Assembly: GCA_001871815.1 (NCBI GenBank)
Contig: MNVP01000071.1
Location: 1-28,664 of the forward strand
Origin: Candidatus Omnitrophica bacterium CG1_02_40_15
Lineage (GTDB): Bacteria; Omnitrophota; Gorgyraeia; Gorgyraeales; Gorgyraeaceae
Reading direction: 5' to 3'
Length of the DNA: 28,664 nt
Shown: one piece after another, positions 1 to 7,747 of the stretch
How the letters are laid out: each line of letters starts with the position of its first letter
How positions within the stretch are numbered: the first letter of the stretch is position 1
The notes under the pieces: model-generated
The model's database searches: none
What the model was told of the DNA's origin: nothing
What the model saw: the letters and a program-made list of their open reading frames with translations, nothing else
Made by a program: the position numbers and the translations under genes

Positions 1-950
1 CAGAGAATGCAATATTTCAAATTTTTGCAGTCTTTACATCCAGGGATACTGTTTATTTTTAGTTCTCTGACCCATCTAAGGGTTGGATCTTCATTTAACC
101 ATATAGATTTAAGAGAGTTTCTTCTGATATTGCCCATATATCCGGAAGGGAATACAATACAGGGCTTTACTTCGCCGTATGGATTAATAAAAACTTCGGC
201 CCTGCCTGCTTTGCATATATAGTTTGCCGGAGACGTGTCTCTATCGCGGCTATATTTAATAAGATCTATGAATTCGGTCTTTTTTGCAAAATCCAAGTTG
301 GACATATAAAATTTACGCAGATTCGCCCCTTTAATGGTTAGCTTTAAAGGGTCTTTTTTTCTATCTTCTTTGGGGGTAATATTTCCTGAGCAGATAAGGC
401 GGGTTCCATCCTTTTTAAAGCTATCGGCAACTTTACGAAAACTCTGCCAATTGCAGTCCATTAAAACATACTTCACATAAAAAGTTATCTTTTCTTCGTT
501 AAGCATGGAAATAGCTTTCATGGTGTTTAAAAATGATCCTTTGACCCTTGTGACTTTATCATGCAATTTTTCATTGTCGCCATACAAGCTTATGCCTATA
601 GCTTTTATCCCATAACGTTTTAAAAATTTTATACAATTTTTATCTATTAACGTCCCATTAGTTAAAATAGTGATGCAGAATTTATTCTTTTTAGCGCATG
701 CGAGTATATCAAAGATATCTTTTCTAGTGAATAGTTCGCCTCCCGTAATGGCTAAAAATAAAGTTCCTAAATCTGACAGCTGGCGTAGGCAAGATTTAAC
801 TTCTCGAGTCGTAAGTTCAGGTTCATCCTGCTTGGTTACGTAACAGTGTATACAGTTAAGATTGCACTTGCTGGTAACAGCTATGTGCCCATATAAAGGG
901 ATTAACTTATCCCTGCATATTTTATCAACTTTTGCAAATGATTGTCTCAT
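1..950 (-). CDS. Radical SAM/SPASM enzyme, peptide-maturase-like (3' end outside window)
   Basis: The frame is open from an ATG at 950 to the left edge, giving 316 residues without a stop, so the C-terminus is missing. The radical-SAM cluster motif CxxxCxxC is at Cys29, Cys33 and Cys36, with the GGE motif at residues 70-72. A SPASM-type cysteine set follows at residues 246, 264, 305, 308 and 314, which would hold auxiliary Fe-S clusters. The family reductively cleaves S-adenosylmethionine, and SPASM members typically modify ribosomal peptides (PqqE, sactisynthases). The gene starts 23 bases after a PqqD-like gene, the usual partner arrangement, so it probably works with that protein on a peptide. 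No precursor is visible nearby; it may lie left of the window. There is no strong ribosome site at this ATG, so coupling to the upstream gene is likely. Class is secure, substrate unknown. Confidence 0.88.
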   Translation of the reverse strand, partial: MRQSFAKVDKICRDKLIPLYGHIAVTSKCNLNCIHCYVTKQDEPELTTREVKSCLRQLSDLGTLFLAITGGELFTRKDIFDILACAKKNKFCITILTNGTLIDKNCIKFLKRYGIKAIGISLYGDNEKLHDKVTRVKGSFLNTMKAISMLNEEKITFYVKYVLMDCNWQSFRKVADSFKKDGTRLICSGNITPKEDRKKDPLKLTIKGANLRKFYMSNLDFAKKTEFIDLIKYSRDRDTSPANYICKAGRAEVFINPYGEVKPCIVFPSGYMGNIRRNSLKSIWLNEDPTLRWVRELKINSIPGCKDCKNLKYCIL

Positions 951-973
951 GATAGACGCTTTTTTTAAATAAA

Positions 974-1231
974 TTATAGGCTCAAAAGATGCTTTTTCTC
1001 TAGATCGTTGATAAATTTCATAACGTCGCCGCTAACCGTCTTTCTTTCTACATCAAATTTATTCTGTACATAAGAAACAATCTCTGATATGGAATGTTTA
1101 CCATCGCATAATTTCCAAATCATACTGCCTGCATCATTAAGCGTATGATAGATTAAACTATCTACATCTACAATTAAACACATATCTTCGATTACTTTAT
1201 AGGCGCATCTTGGATTTTGTTTTGGGCGCAT
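974..1231 (-). CDS. PqqD-like peptide-recognition protein
   Basis: This 85-residue protein matches the PqqD family in size and pattern: a short N-terminal beta region, a central segment ending in a conserved Asn-Asp-x-Gly-x-x-Ile-Trp-x-Leu-like stretch (residues about 32-41), then helices with charged residues. PqqD-type proteins (RiPP recognition elements) bind the leader of a ribosomal peptide and present it to a radical-SAM enzyme. The start has an ideal ribosome site, AGGAGG seven bases before ATG, and its own promoter at 1260-1288. The radical-SAM/SPASM gene follows in the same direction. Identification rests on size, pattern and neighbour; the peptide it binds is not visible. Confidence 0.8.
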   Translation of the reverse strand: MRPKQNPRCAYKVIEDMCLIVDVDSLIYHTLNDAGSMIWKLCDGKHSISEIVSYVQNKFDVERKTVSGDVMKFINDLEKKHLLSL

Positions 1232-1259
1232 TTTCTATCCTCCTGAATTCTGTCTTTTT

Positions 1260-1288
1260 AATATAACACTTTTCTTTATCCCTATCAA
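1260..1288 (-). promoter_or_regulatory. Sigma-70-type promoter of the PqqD/radical-SAM pair
   Basis: On the minus strand TTGATA (1283-1288) is followed after exactly 17 bases by TATATT (1260-1265). It sits in the short gap between uvrA's stop and the PqqD-like gene, so the pair has its own transcription start rather than depending only on read-through from uvrA. Confidence 0.65.
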
Positions 1289-1304
1289 AAAGTTTAAAGT
1301 AAAA

Positions 1305-4160
1305 TTAAACATATTTTTTCAGGTATTGGCCGGTATATGAGGATGGGATTTTGATTATTTCTTCTGGCGTGCCGCAGGCAACTATTTTCCCGCCTTCGTC
1401 TCCTCCGCCAGGCCCAAGGTCTATTATGTAATCTGCTGATTTTATGACATCCAGGTTATGTTCTATTATTAAAACGCTGTTTCCGCCTTCTACAAGCGCA
1501 TGCAATACTTTGAGCAGCCTATCTATGTCAGCAAAATGCAGTCCTGTGGTAGGCTCATCCAGTATATAGAGAGTTTTGCCTGTCCCGATTTTACTAAGCT
1601 CGGTGGCAAGTTTTACCCTTTGCGCTTCTCCTCCCGAAAGAGTTGTTGCGGACTGGCCTAGCTCAACATATCCAAGCCCTACCTCGCAAAGTGTTTTCAG
1701 TTTCTGATGTATATGCGGGATATTTTTAAAAAGCTCCATTCCATCTTCAACTGTCATCTCTAACACATCAGCGATTGATTTGCCTTTATAAAGAACCTGC
1801 AGCGTCTCGTGATTATACCGCCTTCCGTTACAAACTTCGCATGTCACATAAACATCAGGCAAAAAATGCATCTCTATCTGCTTAATCCCATCTCCCTGGC
1901 ATGCCTCGCATCTTCCGCCTTTAACATTGAAACTAAAGCGGCCTGGCTTATACCCTCTCATCCTGGACTCTGGAAGCCTTGTAAATATATCCCTTATAAA
2001 AGAAAATACGCCGGTATATGTAACTGGGTTTGAGCGCGGGGTCCGGCCTATAGGCGATTGGTCAACAACAATAACCTTATCTATCTTATCTGCGCCATCA
2101 ATCTCATCATGCGCCCCGGGTTTTTCCTTTGACCCATAAAGCTTTTTTGCCAGGGCTTTATACAGTATATCATCTACCATTGTGCTTTTGCCTGAACCAG
2201 ACACGCCTGTAATACACACAAAAAGCCCAAGCGGTATCTCAATATCTATATTTTTAAGATTATGCTCTCTTGCATTCCTAATAATAATAGCTTTATTTTT
2301 TACTATCTTCCGCCTTTTTTCTGGAACATTTATTTTTAATTCTCCGCGCAAATAACTGCCTGTGAGAGATTTCTTTGAGTTAATGATATCATTTATCCTG
2401 CCTTCAGCCATTACATATCCACCGTGTTTTCCCGCGCCTGGGCCAAGGTCTATAATATAATCTGCGTTCCTTATCGTAGATTCATCATGCTCAACAACTA
2501 TCAGGGTATTGCCCATATCTCTCAATGCCTTAAGTGTATCAAGAAGCTTTGCATTATCTTTTTGATGAAGCCCTATGCTAGGCTCATCCAGGACATAAAG
2601 CACCCCCACAAGGCCAGCGCCTATCTGAGTTGCCAGCCTTATCCTTTGCGCCTCTCCGCCTGAAAGAGTAGAGCTGATCCTGTCGAGTGTTATATAATCA
2701 AGGCCTACGTTAGTCATAAAACTAAGCCTCTCTAGTATTTCTTTCAAAATCTGGCGGCCAATATTCTCTTCTGTTTCTGTAAGTTTTAAATCCGAGAAAA
2801 ATTTCTTAGCATCTCTTATTGAAAGGCCTGAAATATCGCTTATAGACATACCGTTTATCTTTATCGAAAGCGCTTCAGGCTTTAATCTCTTGCCATTGCA
2901 TTCAGGGCAGATAGAAATACTTGTATATTTATTTATTTCAGCTCTCATAAATTCGCTGTCCGTATCTTTCAATCTCCTTAATAGATTCGGTACAACCCCT
3001 TCAAAATAAATACCCCAATCTGCTCTTTTTGAACCATAAAGTATAACATCTTTTATTTTTTTTGGAATTTTATTAAAAGGCGTATCTATATCAAAACCAT
3101 ATACCTCTCCAATCTTTCTTAAGAGCCTTCTGTAATGAAGTATTATTCTCATGCCCCCCACGCGCCAAGGCCTTATTGCCTCTCTTAAAGATTTTGTCTT
3201 ATCAGGCATGACAAGATCAGTGTCTATATCCATTATTGTGCCTAGGCCATCGCAATTATGACATGCGCCGTAAGGGCTGTTAAAAGAAAACATTCTGGGC
3301 TCTATCTCTTCATAACTCACCCCGCATTCAGGACACGAGTATAATTCGCTAAAAAGCTCATCTCCTGGCGCTCGCATGTTAGCTACCACCATTAAGCCTT
3401 CCCCTACTTTTAATGCTGTTTCTACAGAATCGGCTAATCTCTCTCTAATGTCTTTTTCAATAACAATCCTGTCTACCACAACCTCTATATTATGTTTCTT
3501 GAATTTTTCAAGCAAAAATGCCGACTGGCGTTTATTTTTGCTTGATTCCGCAAAAGCTTTTGCGGAATCTTTGTTGCCATAATTTCCTATGCTATCCAAA
3601 GAAACTATCTGGCCATCCAATCTTATCCTGACAAAACCTTGTTTTTTTAATTCGCTAAGCAAGCTTTGATATTCGCCCTTTCTGCCTCTTACAACAGGCG
3701 CAAGTATCAAAACAGGCGTTCCATTCGGATATTTCAAAATTCTGCCTATTATCTCATCCTGGCTTTGCTGTTTTATTTCACGGCCGCATTTGTAGCAATA
3801 AGGCTTTCCTATGCGGCTAAAAAGAAGCCTTAAATAATCATAAACTTCTGTAGTTGTCCCGACTGTTGAACGCGGATTCCCGCCAGCTTTTCTCTGTTCA
3901 ATAGAAATAGCTGGGGACAGGCCTTCTATACGCTCTACATCTGGTTTCTCAAGCTGTTCCAAAAACTGCCTTGCATAGCTAGACAAACTCTCAACGTATC
4001 TGCGCTGGCCTTCTGCATATATTGTGTCAAAAGCAAGCGAAGACTTCCCTGATCCGCTAAGCCCAGTAATCACCACAAGCTTATTTTTTGGAATCTCAAG
4101 GTTTATATTCTTAAGATTATGCTCCTTTGCCCCGAATATCTTTATAACCTTATCTTCCAT
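1305..4160 (-). CDS. uvrA: UvrA, excinuclease ABC subunit A
   Basis: UvrA is the DNA-damage sensor of nucleotide excision repair, a dimeric ABC ATPase that loads UvrB. Visible features are a Walker A motif near the N-terminus (GLSGSGKSSLAF), a zinc-binding cysteine region with CPEC and later CxxC, an ABC signature LSGGEAQRIRLA, a second Walker A (GVSGSGKST), the C-terminal zinc finger CEAC...CEVC and a second LSGGEAQRVKLA. The frame opens at TTG 4187, but those first bases lie at the end of a 43-bp palindrome. ATG 4160, preceded by AGGGGAT, gives the family start MEDKVIKI and 951 residues. About 24 residues are inserted before the conserved KHNIEVVVDR block, encoded by a palindromic DNA element at 3508-3569. 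All catalytic motifs are intact, so the protein is probably functional. Confidence 0.97.
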   Translation of the reverse strand: MEDKVIKIFGAKEHNLKNINLEIPKNKLVVITGLSGSGKSSLAFDTIYAEGQRRYVESLSSYARQFLEQLEKPDVERIEGLSPAISIEQRKAGGNPRSTVGTTTEVYDYLRLLFSRIGKPYCYKCGREIKQQSQDEIIGRILKYPNGTPVLILAPVVRGRKGEYQSLLSELKKQGFVRIRLDGQIVSLDSIGNYGNKDSAKAFAESSKNKRQSAFLLEKFKKHNIEVVVDRIVIEKDIRERLADSVETALKVGEGLMVVANMRAPGDELFSELYSCPECGVSYEEIEPRMFSFNSPYGACHNCDGLGTIMDIDTDLVMPDKTKSLREAIRPWRVGGMRIILHYRRLLRKIGEVYGFDIDTPFNKIPKKIKDVILYGSKRADWGIYFEGVVPNLLRRLKDTDSEFMRAEINKYTSISICPECNGKRLKPEALSIKINGMSISDISGLSIRDAKKFFSDLKLTETEENIGRQILKEILERLSFMTNVGLDYITLDRISSTLSGGEAQRIRLATQIGAGLVGVLYVLDEPSIGLHQKDNAKLLDTLKALRDMGNTLIVVEHDESTIRNADYIIDLGPGAGKHGGYVMAEGRINDIINSKKSLTGSYLRGELKINVPEKRRKIVKNKAIIIRNAREHNLKNIDIEIPLGLFVCITGVSGSGKSTMVDDILYKALAKKLYGSKEKPGAHDEIDGADKIDKVIVVDQSPIGRTPRSNPVTYTGVFSFIRDIFTRLPESRMRGYKPGRFSFNVKGGRCEACQGDGIKQIEMHFLPDVYVTCEVCNGRRYNHETLQVLYKGKSIADVLEMTVEDGMELFKNIPHIHQKLKTLCEVGLGYVELGQSATTLSGGEAQRVKLATELSKIGTGKTLYILDEPTTGLHFADIDRLLKVLHALVEGGNSVLIIEHNLDVIKSADYIIDLGPGGGDEGGKIVACGTPEEIIKIPSSYTGQYLKKYV
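3508..3569. repeat. Double palindrome inserted in frame inside uvrA
   Basis: Two adjoining inverted repeats lie within coding sequence. The first has 12-bp arms at 3508-3519 and 3534-3545 with a small GCC/GGC hairpin in its loop. The second is a perfect 26-bp palindrome at 3544-3569 centred on AAGCTT. They encode a Lys/Ala/Ser-rich stretch absent from typical UvrA, and the frame stays open. The pattern resembles the palindromic elements that enter Rickettsia genes in frame; that parallel is an inference. Confidence 0.8.
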
Positions 4161-4185
4161 AACCAATCTATCCCCTGCCTTGCTC

Positions 4186-4228
4186 AAACAACTTTACATT
4201 TCAACAATGTTGATTTGTCAAGTTGTTT
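4186..4228. repeat. 43-bp palindrome family, copy 1 (uvrA / M20 gap)
   Basis: Arms are 21 bases around a single central base, reading AAACAACTT...CAACA outward to inward, with a few arm mismatches in this copy. It fills most of the gap between the M20 gene and uvrA. The M20 stop codon TAA overlaps its first bases. There is no following T-run, so it is not a classic terminator. Other copies are at 13628, 15463 and 21727. Confidence 0.85.
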
Positions 4229-5456
4229 AAGACAACTGGCTTATTATTAACGCGTAAACTTTTGCTGTGCTTACAAGGCTCTTTATATAAACAAACTCGT
4301 TATCGCTGTGCCATTTTTCTCCGCCGCTTGCGCTGTAACCAATGCTAGGTATGCCTTTCTGCATAAAATACCGCATATCAGTAGCGCCTGGCATCACACT
4401 AAAATTCGCATATTTACCTGTTATAATTTTTACAGCCTTAGAGGCTATTTTGAAGAATGCGCTGTCTTTTTTGGATATAGCAGGGTTTTCTTGCGAAACA
4501 AATCTTATATTAACTTTTGAATCTTTATATCTAGCGTTAAATTTTCTAATTATAGCTTCTATTTCTTTTTTTGCGGCAGATATGTTTTCTTCTGGTATTA
4601 ACCGCCTATCTATGCTGAATTTTGTTATTCCAGGGACTATGTTTACTTTCACGCCTCCTTCTAAAAACCCTCCCATTACAAGGCTCGGGCTTTTAGAAAT
4701 AGCTTCTCGCATATTATGCCGCGTCTTTCGTTTCAATATTTTATTTTTCAATTTTTCAAGCTCATTTACAAGCATGCTCATTCTTTCAAAAGAATTAACG
4801 CCCTTATGCGGCATAGAACCATGCGCTGATTTTCCTATAACCTCTATCTCAGCCCACAAGACACCCTTGTTGCCGATTGAAATATAATGCCCTGAATACC
4901 CTTCGCTCATTGCGTAATCTGCTTTTACAAGCCCCTTTTCAACCAGATACCCAAGTCCTGTCCTGCCTCCAATCTCCTCATCAGGCGTGAAAGAAAGCTC
5001 TATATTTATTTTTGGATTCATGCCGCAATCTTTCAATGCCTTTAATGCGAATAAAACGCTTGCAATATTGCCTTTCATGTCTTCTGAACCGCGGCCATAA
5101 ACTCTGCCGCCTTTCACTATTGCCTTAAAAGGATCCGTCTTCCAATTATCACTAGCAGGCACTACGTCATAATGAGAGTTTATGTGGAGTATTTTTTTGC
5201 ATCCTGCATTTAAGTCTGCAACAAGGCTTATCCGCTTCGAACCGCCATTGACCCCATATTTATCTAGAACTGACTTTGGCGTAACGTATTTCCTGGTAAC
5301 TAGCTTCAGTTTTCTGCATTCTGACTCAAGAAAATCCACTATCTTCTCATAATTCTCTCCAGGCGGATTTATAGTAGGAATTTCTATCAATTTCGAAATT
5401 AAATTTATTACATATTTTTTATTGCATTCCAGATATTTTAGCAATTTATTTTCCAT
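4227..5456 (-). CDS. M20-family metallopeptidase/deacylase (ArgE/DapE-like)
   Basis: This is a zinc amidohydrolase of the M20 family (409 residues from ATG 5456). Metal-ligand motifs are in order: HYDVVPA, GRGSEDMKGN, PDEEIGG with the catalytic Glu pair, a later SEG, and a C-terminal KWHSDNEF. A dimerisation-type domain with GKSAHGSMPHKG lies between them. Relatives remove acyl groups from amino acids (N-acetylornithine, N-succinyl-DAP) or cleave dipeptides. Here ArgJ recycles the acetyl group and DapL bypasses succinylated DAP, so neither classical job seems needed and the substrate is open. The frame extends to 5537, but the extra 27 residues are encoded by a TTCCGCG repeat tract. MENKLLK at 5456 is the likely start, with a weak GGAAA before it. 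Confidence 0.85.
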   Translation of the reverse strand: MENKLLKYLECNKKYVINLISKLIEIPTINPPGENYEKIVDFLESECRKLKLVTRKYVTPKSVLDKYGVNGGSKRISLVADLNAGCKKILHINSHYDVVPASDNWKTDPFKAIVKGGRVYGRGSEDMKGNIASVLFALKALKDCGMNPKINIELSFTPDEEIGGRTGLGYLVEKGLVKADYAMSEGYSGHYISIGNKGVLWAEIEVIGKSAHGSMPHKGVNSFERMSMLVNELEKLKNKILKRKTRHNMREAISKSPSLVMGGFLEGGVKVNIVPGITKFSIDRRLIPEENISAAKKEIEAIIRKFNARYKDSKVNIRFVSQENPAISKKDSAFFKIASKAVKIITGKYANFSVMPGATDMRYFMQKGIPSIGYSASGGEKWHSDNEFVYIKSLVSTAKVYALIISQLS

Positions 5457-5464
5457 AATATGAT

Positions 5465-5504
5465 TTCCGCGTAAGTTCCGCGTTATGTTCCGCGTAGTTC
5501 CGCG
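5465..5504. repeat. Four TTCCGCG units in near-tandem
   Basis: TTCCGCG occurs at 5465, 5476, 5488 and 5498, so spacings are 11, 12 and 10 bases, close to a helical turn. The tract lies between the TPR-protein stop and the likely M20 start, immediately upstream of that start. It could be a protein-binding array or just a decayed repeat. Confidence 0.6.
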
Positions 5505-5508
5505 GTTA

Positions 5509-7506
5509 TTATTTGCCCTCCAACTTATCAGCTTCATTATATTCTGCCGCAGCCTTTTTTAAAAGCCCTTTTTGCTTATAGATATCGCCTAAAATTCTAT
5601 GGCCTCCTGCGCTATATGGGTCCAAAGCTAGATATTTCATAAATTGCCTTGTTGCTTTTTCTGTATCTCCTTTTTCAAGATACACAAGCCCAAGCATATA
5701 AGACGCCTGCCTTAAATAAGGATTTAACCTTGCAGATTTTTCTAACATCAAAATCCCTTCTTCTTTTTTCCCCATCCGTAAATAGATTGTACCCATATTG
5801 GCATAAAGCTCTGCTGATTCAGGGTAATAGGCCAAAAATTTGCCTATAACCCTAAGCGCATCTTCAAACCGGCGGCTATTTATATAAATAACCGCAAGGT
5901 TATTGCCTGCCTCTAAAAATCTGGGATTAGCTTCTAAAAGCTTAATATAAACCTCTTCTGCTAATTTTTGCTCGCCTATCTTTTCAAAAAAGCCTGCTAC
6001 GCTCAAGGCTTTATCTGATTTCTCTATTTTCTTTTTACTGAAGTCGATTCTAAATCTTTGTATCACAGCTCTATTTTCAGGCGTATCATGTAAAAATACA
6101 ACCGACCTTTCGTCATAATATACCAAAGCCCATTCTTTAGCATTATACAGATATTTTAACAGCCTGCCTGTGCCGCCAAACAAATGCCTAAGTAACGCAA
6201 TATCAAAATTATATCTTTTCTGAAGGCCCTTCCATTCCTCTGGATAATTCTGAGCCCTTAGATATGACTGGTAAAAATCGCGCTTATATAACTCTGTCCT
6301 AGTATCTATAAATATCCTTTTCTCAGGATAAAACCTATACGCTATGTAATGCCCGAAATCAATACTATTAAACATGCGGCCTTTTATATTATTATTCTCT
6401 AAAAAATCGCATGCCTTGGATGGCGTTAAAAGTTCTGTCATTTTAGATTCTGTCTTTCTAAACACAGACTGGTTTGTAAATATATAGTATCTATTGGAAA
6501 TAAAAAAATATGCTGCTGTCAAAATAATCAATATTGAGGCAATATAATATTTTCTCTCAATTATGCTTTTAGTCGGCATGGCTTCATTTAAGTTAATAGC
6601 AGCTAATGGCATAGCCATAAATATGAAAATAGGCATGTTTCTTACAGCCATATAAGAGGCTATGAATGAGCTCAAAAAAATTAAAATATGCTGTATCCTG
6701 GCTTTCTTAAGATTTACTAGAAACGTGGCGCTTGACAGGATAACCAAAACCCAGAAAAAAACATATCTACCGAAATCTGCATTGATAGGCATCATCAATT
6801 CATGGACAGCCTGCATATAAGGCTGTTGCCCGCTAAAAATACCCGCTAATATTTTTACAGGATACAATGCGCCTTTATAAAAATATGGATTCGCAAGGCA
6901 CGCCAGGCAAGTTGCAGCGAATAACCCACCCAATCTTTTAGCCTTTATAAAATCTCCAGAAATGAGTTCTCCTATGAAATATAAAAATATCAAAATAGGC
7001 CCTAGTATAAAATAACCGTGGGTATTTACCCATAAGATTTGCAATAAAGGCAGGATAAATAGCCTTTTTTTGTCTTCAAGCGCACAGAAAAACAGGCATA
7101 ATAATAGATAGGAAAATATCTCTGGCCTCGCAAATGACCTATAACCAAATGCAAGAACGGAAAGCAATACAAAGAATATTGCATAAATAATCTTTTTATA
7201 TTTAGAGATTATAAAAAATATTAGGATAAGAAAACATAAAGATACGATAGCCGCCTTTAGAATATTAATCCCTGCCCATCCAAACTTAGCGAAAACTAGA
7301 TAGAAGAAAATTTGAGAAAGCCATTCGTGGTCTATCCATGCCTGGTTTTCTAATGTATAGGAAAAAATATCTACCTGCGGGATATTAAAATTTTTTACAA
7401 TATACTCGCCTGTTTTAAAATGGCACCATAAATCAATATCCACTACGGTATTTATTTGGGATACAACTAGGAGTACAAATAGAAAGGATAATACAAAAAG
7501 GCGCAT
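5509..7506 (-). CDS. Polytopic membrane protein with C-terminal TPR repeats (GT-C-like)
   Basis: The protein is 665 residues from ATG 7506. A first membrane helix (LFVLSFLFVLLVV) is followed by a conserved DIDLWCHFKTGEYIV motif, then DIFSYT and a WIDHEWLSQ motif. About ten further hydrophobic helices come next, then a soluble region with RIFIDTRTELY, then about five tetratricopeptide repeats in the last 160 residues. The early acidic motif after helix 1 and the overall layout resemble membrane glycosyltransferases of the GT-C fold, but no activity can be assigned. The frame opens at 7593; those extra 29 residues are written by a CCCGCCCTTTT hairpin element, so the start at the first membrane helix is preferred, although no good ribosome site marks either one. 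Confidence 0.82.
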   Translation of the reverse strand: MRLFVLSFLFVLLVVSQINTVVDIDLWCHFKTGEYIVKNFNIPQVDIFSYTLENQAWIDHEWLSQIFFYLVFAKFGWAGINILKAAIVSLCFLILIFFIISKYKKIIYAIFFVLLSVLAFGYRSFARPEIFSYLLLCLFFCALEDKKRLFILPLLQILWVNTHGYFILGPILIFLYFIGELISGDFIKAKRLGGLFAATCLACLANPYFYKGALYPVKILAGIFSGQQPYMQAVHELMMPINADFGRYVFFWVLVILSSATFLVNLKKARIQHILIFLSSFIASYMAVRNMPIFIFMAMPLAAINLNEAMPTKSIIERKYYIASILIILTAAYFFISNRYYIFTNQSVFRKTESKMTELLTPSKACDFLENNNIKGRMFNSIDFGHYIAYRFYPEKRIFIDTRTELYKRDFYQSYLRAQNYPEEWKGLQKRYNFDIALLRHLFGGTGRLLKYLYNAKEWALVYYDERSVVFLHDTPENRAVIQRFRIDFSKKKIEKSDKALSVAGFFEKIGEQKLAEEVYIKLLEANPRFLEAGNNLAVIYINSRRFEDALRVIGKFLAYYPESAELYANMGTIYLRMGKKEEGILMLEKSARLNPYLRQASYMLGLVYLEKGDTEKATRQFMKYLALDPYSAGGHRILGDIYKQKGLLKKAAAEYNEADKLEGK

Positions 7507-7522
7507 TGTTTCATCAGTATAA

Positions 7523-7584
7523 TCGCGTAGTCCCGCCCTTTTGTTTATTATACTTAAATATCTTTTCAAAAGGGCGGGGCGCGA
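7523..7584. repeat. CCCGCCCTTTTG hairpin, copy 1
   Basis: Perfect 12-bp arms (7532-7543 and 7567-7578) are flanked by an outer TCGCG/CGCGA pair. It lies between the 40-residue gene and the membrane-TPR gene and is readable in the latter's frame. The same GC-rich arms recur at 20392-20417 and 25185-25234. Confidence 0.75.
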
Positions 7585-7596
7585 ATTTAGCATCTC

Positions 7597-7719
7597 TTAT
7601 CTTTTTTTCTTTTTCTTTCCGCCGCGGGCCATCTTTGCTCTGGAAATATCTCCATGTTTATCAATGAAATAAAGATATCCCTTTTCCTTCTTTACTCCGC
7701 ATTTCATTACTTTTTCCAT
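7597..7719 (-). CDS. Small basic protein, 40 residues
   Basis: A short gene, easily overlooked. ATG 7719 is preceded by a strong purine-rich ribosome site (GGGAGGGGGTGATTAAGG), and the frame runs 40 codons to TAA. The protein has a Tyr-Leu-Tyr-Phe-Ile-Asp-Lys-x-Gly-Asp-Ile core (residues 15-25), then SRAKMARGG and a Lys-rich tail. The core reads like a short beta hairpin and the tail suggests nucleic-acid or ribosome contact. It is co-directional with nadX (28 bases upstream) and the membrane-TPR gene. The family is not recognised. The strong start signal and biased composition argue that it is real. Confidence 0.72.
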   Translation of the reverse strand: MEKVMKCGVKKEKGYLYFIDKHGDISRAKMARGGKKKKKR

Positions 7720-7747
7720 CCTTAATCACCCCCTCCCATTTTTTGAT

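Noticed and set aside
4342..4887. 181-residue plus-strand open frame
   Set aside because: It lies wholly opposite the M20 gene, has no ribosome site and no family motif; it is a shadow frame.
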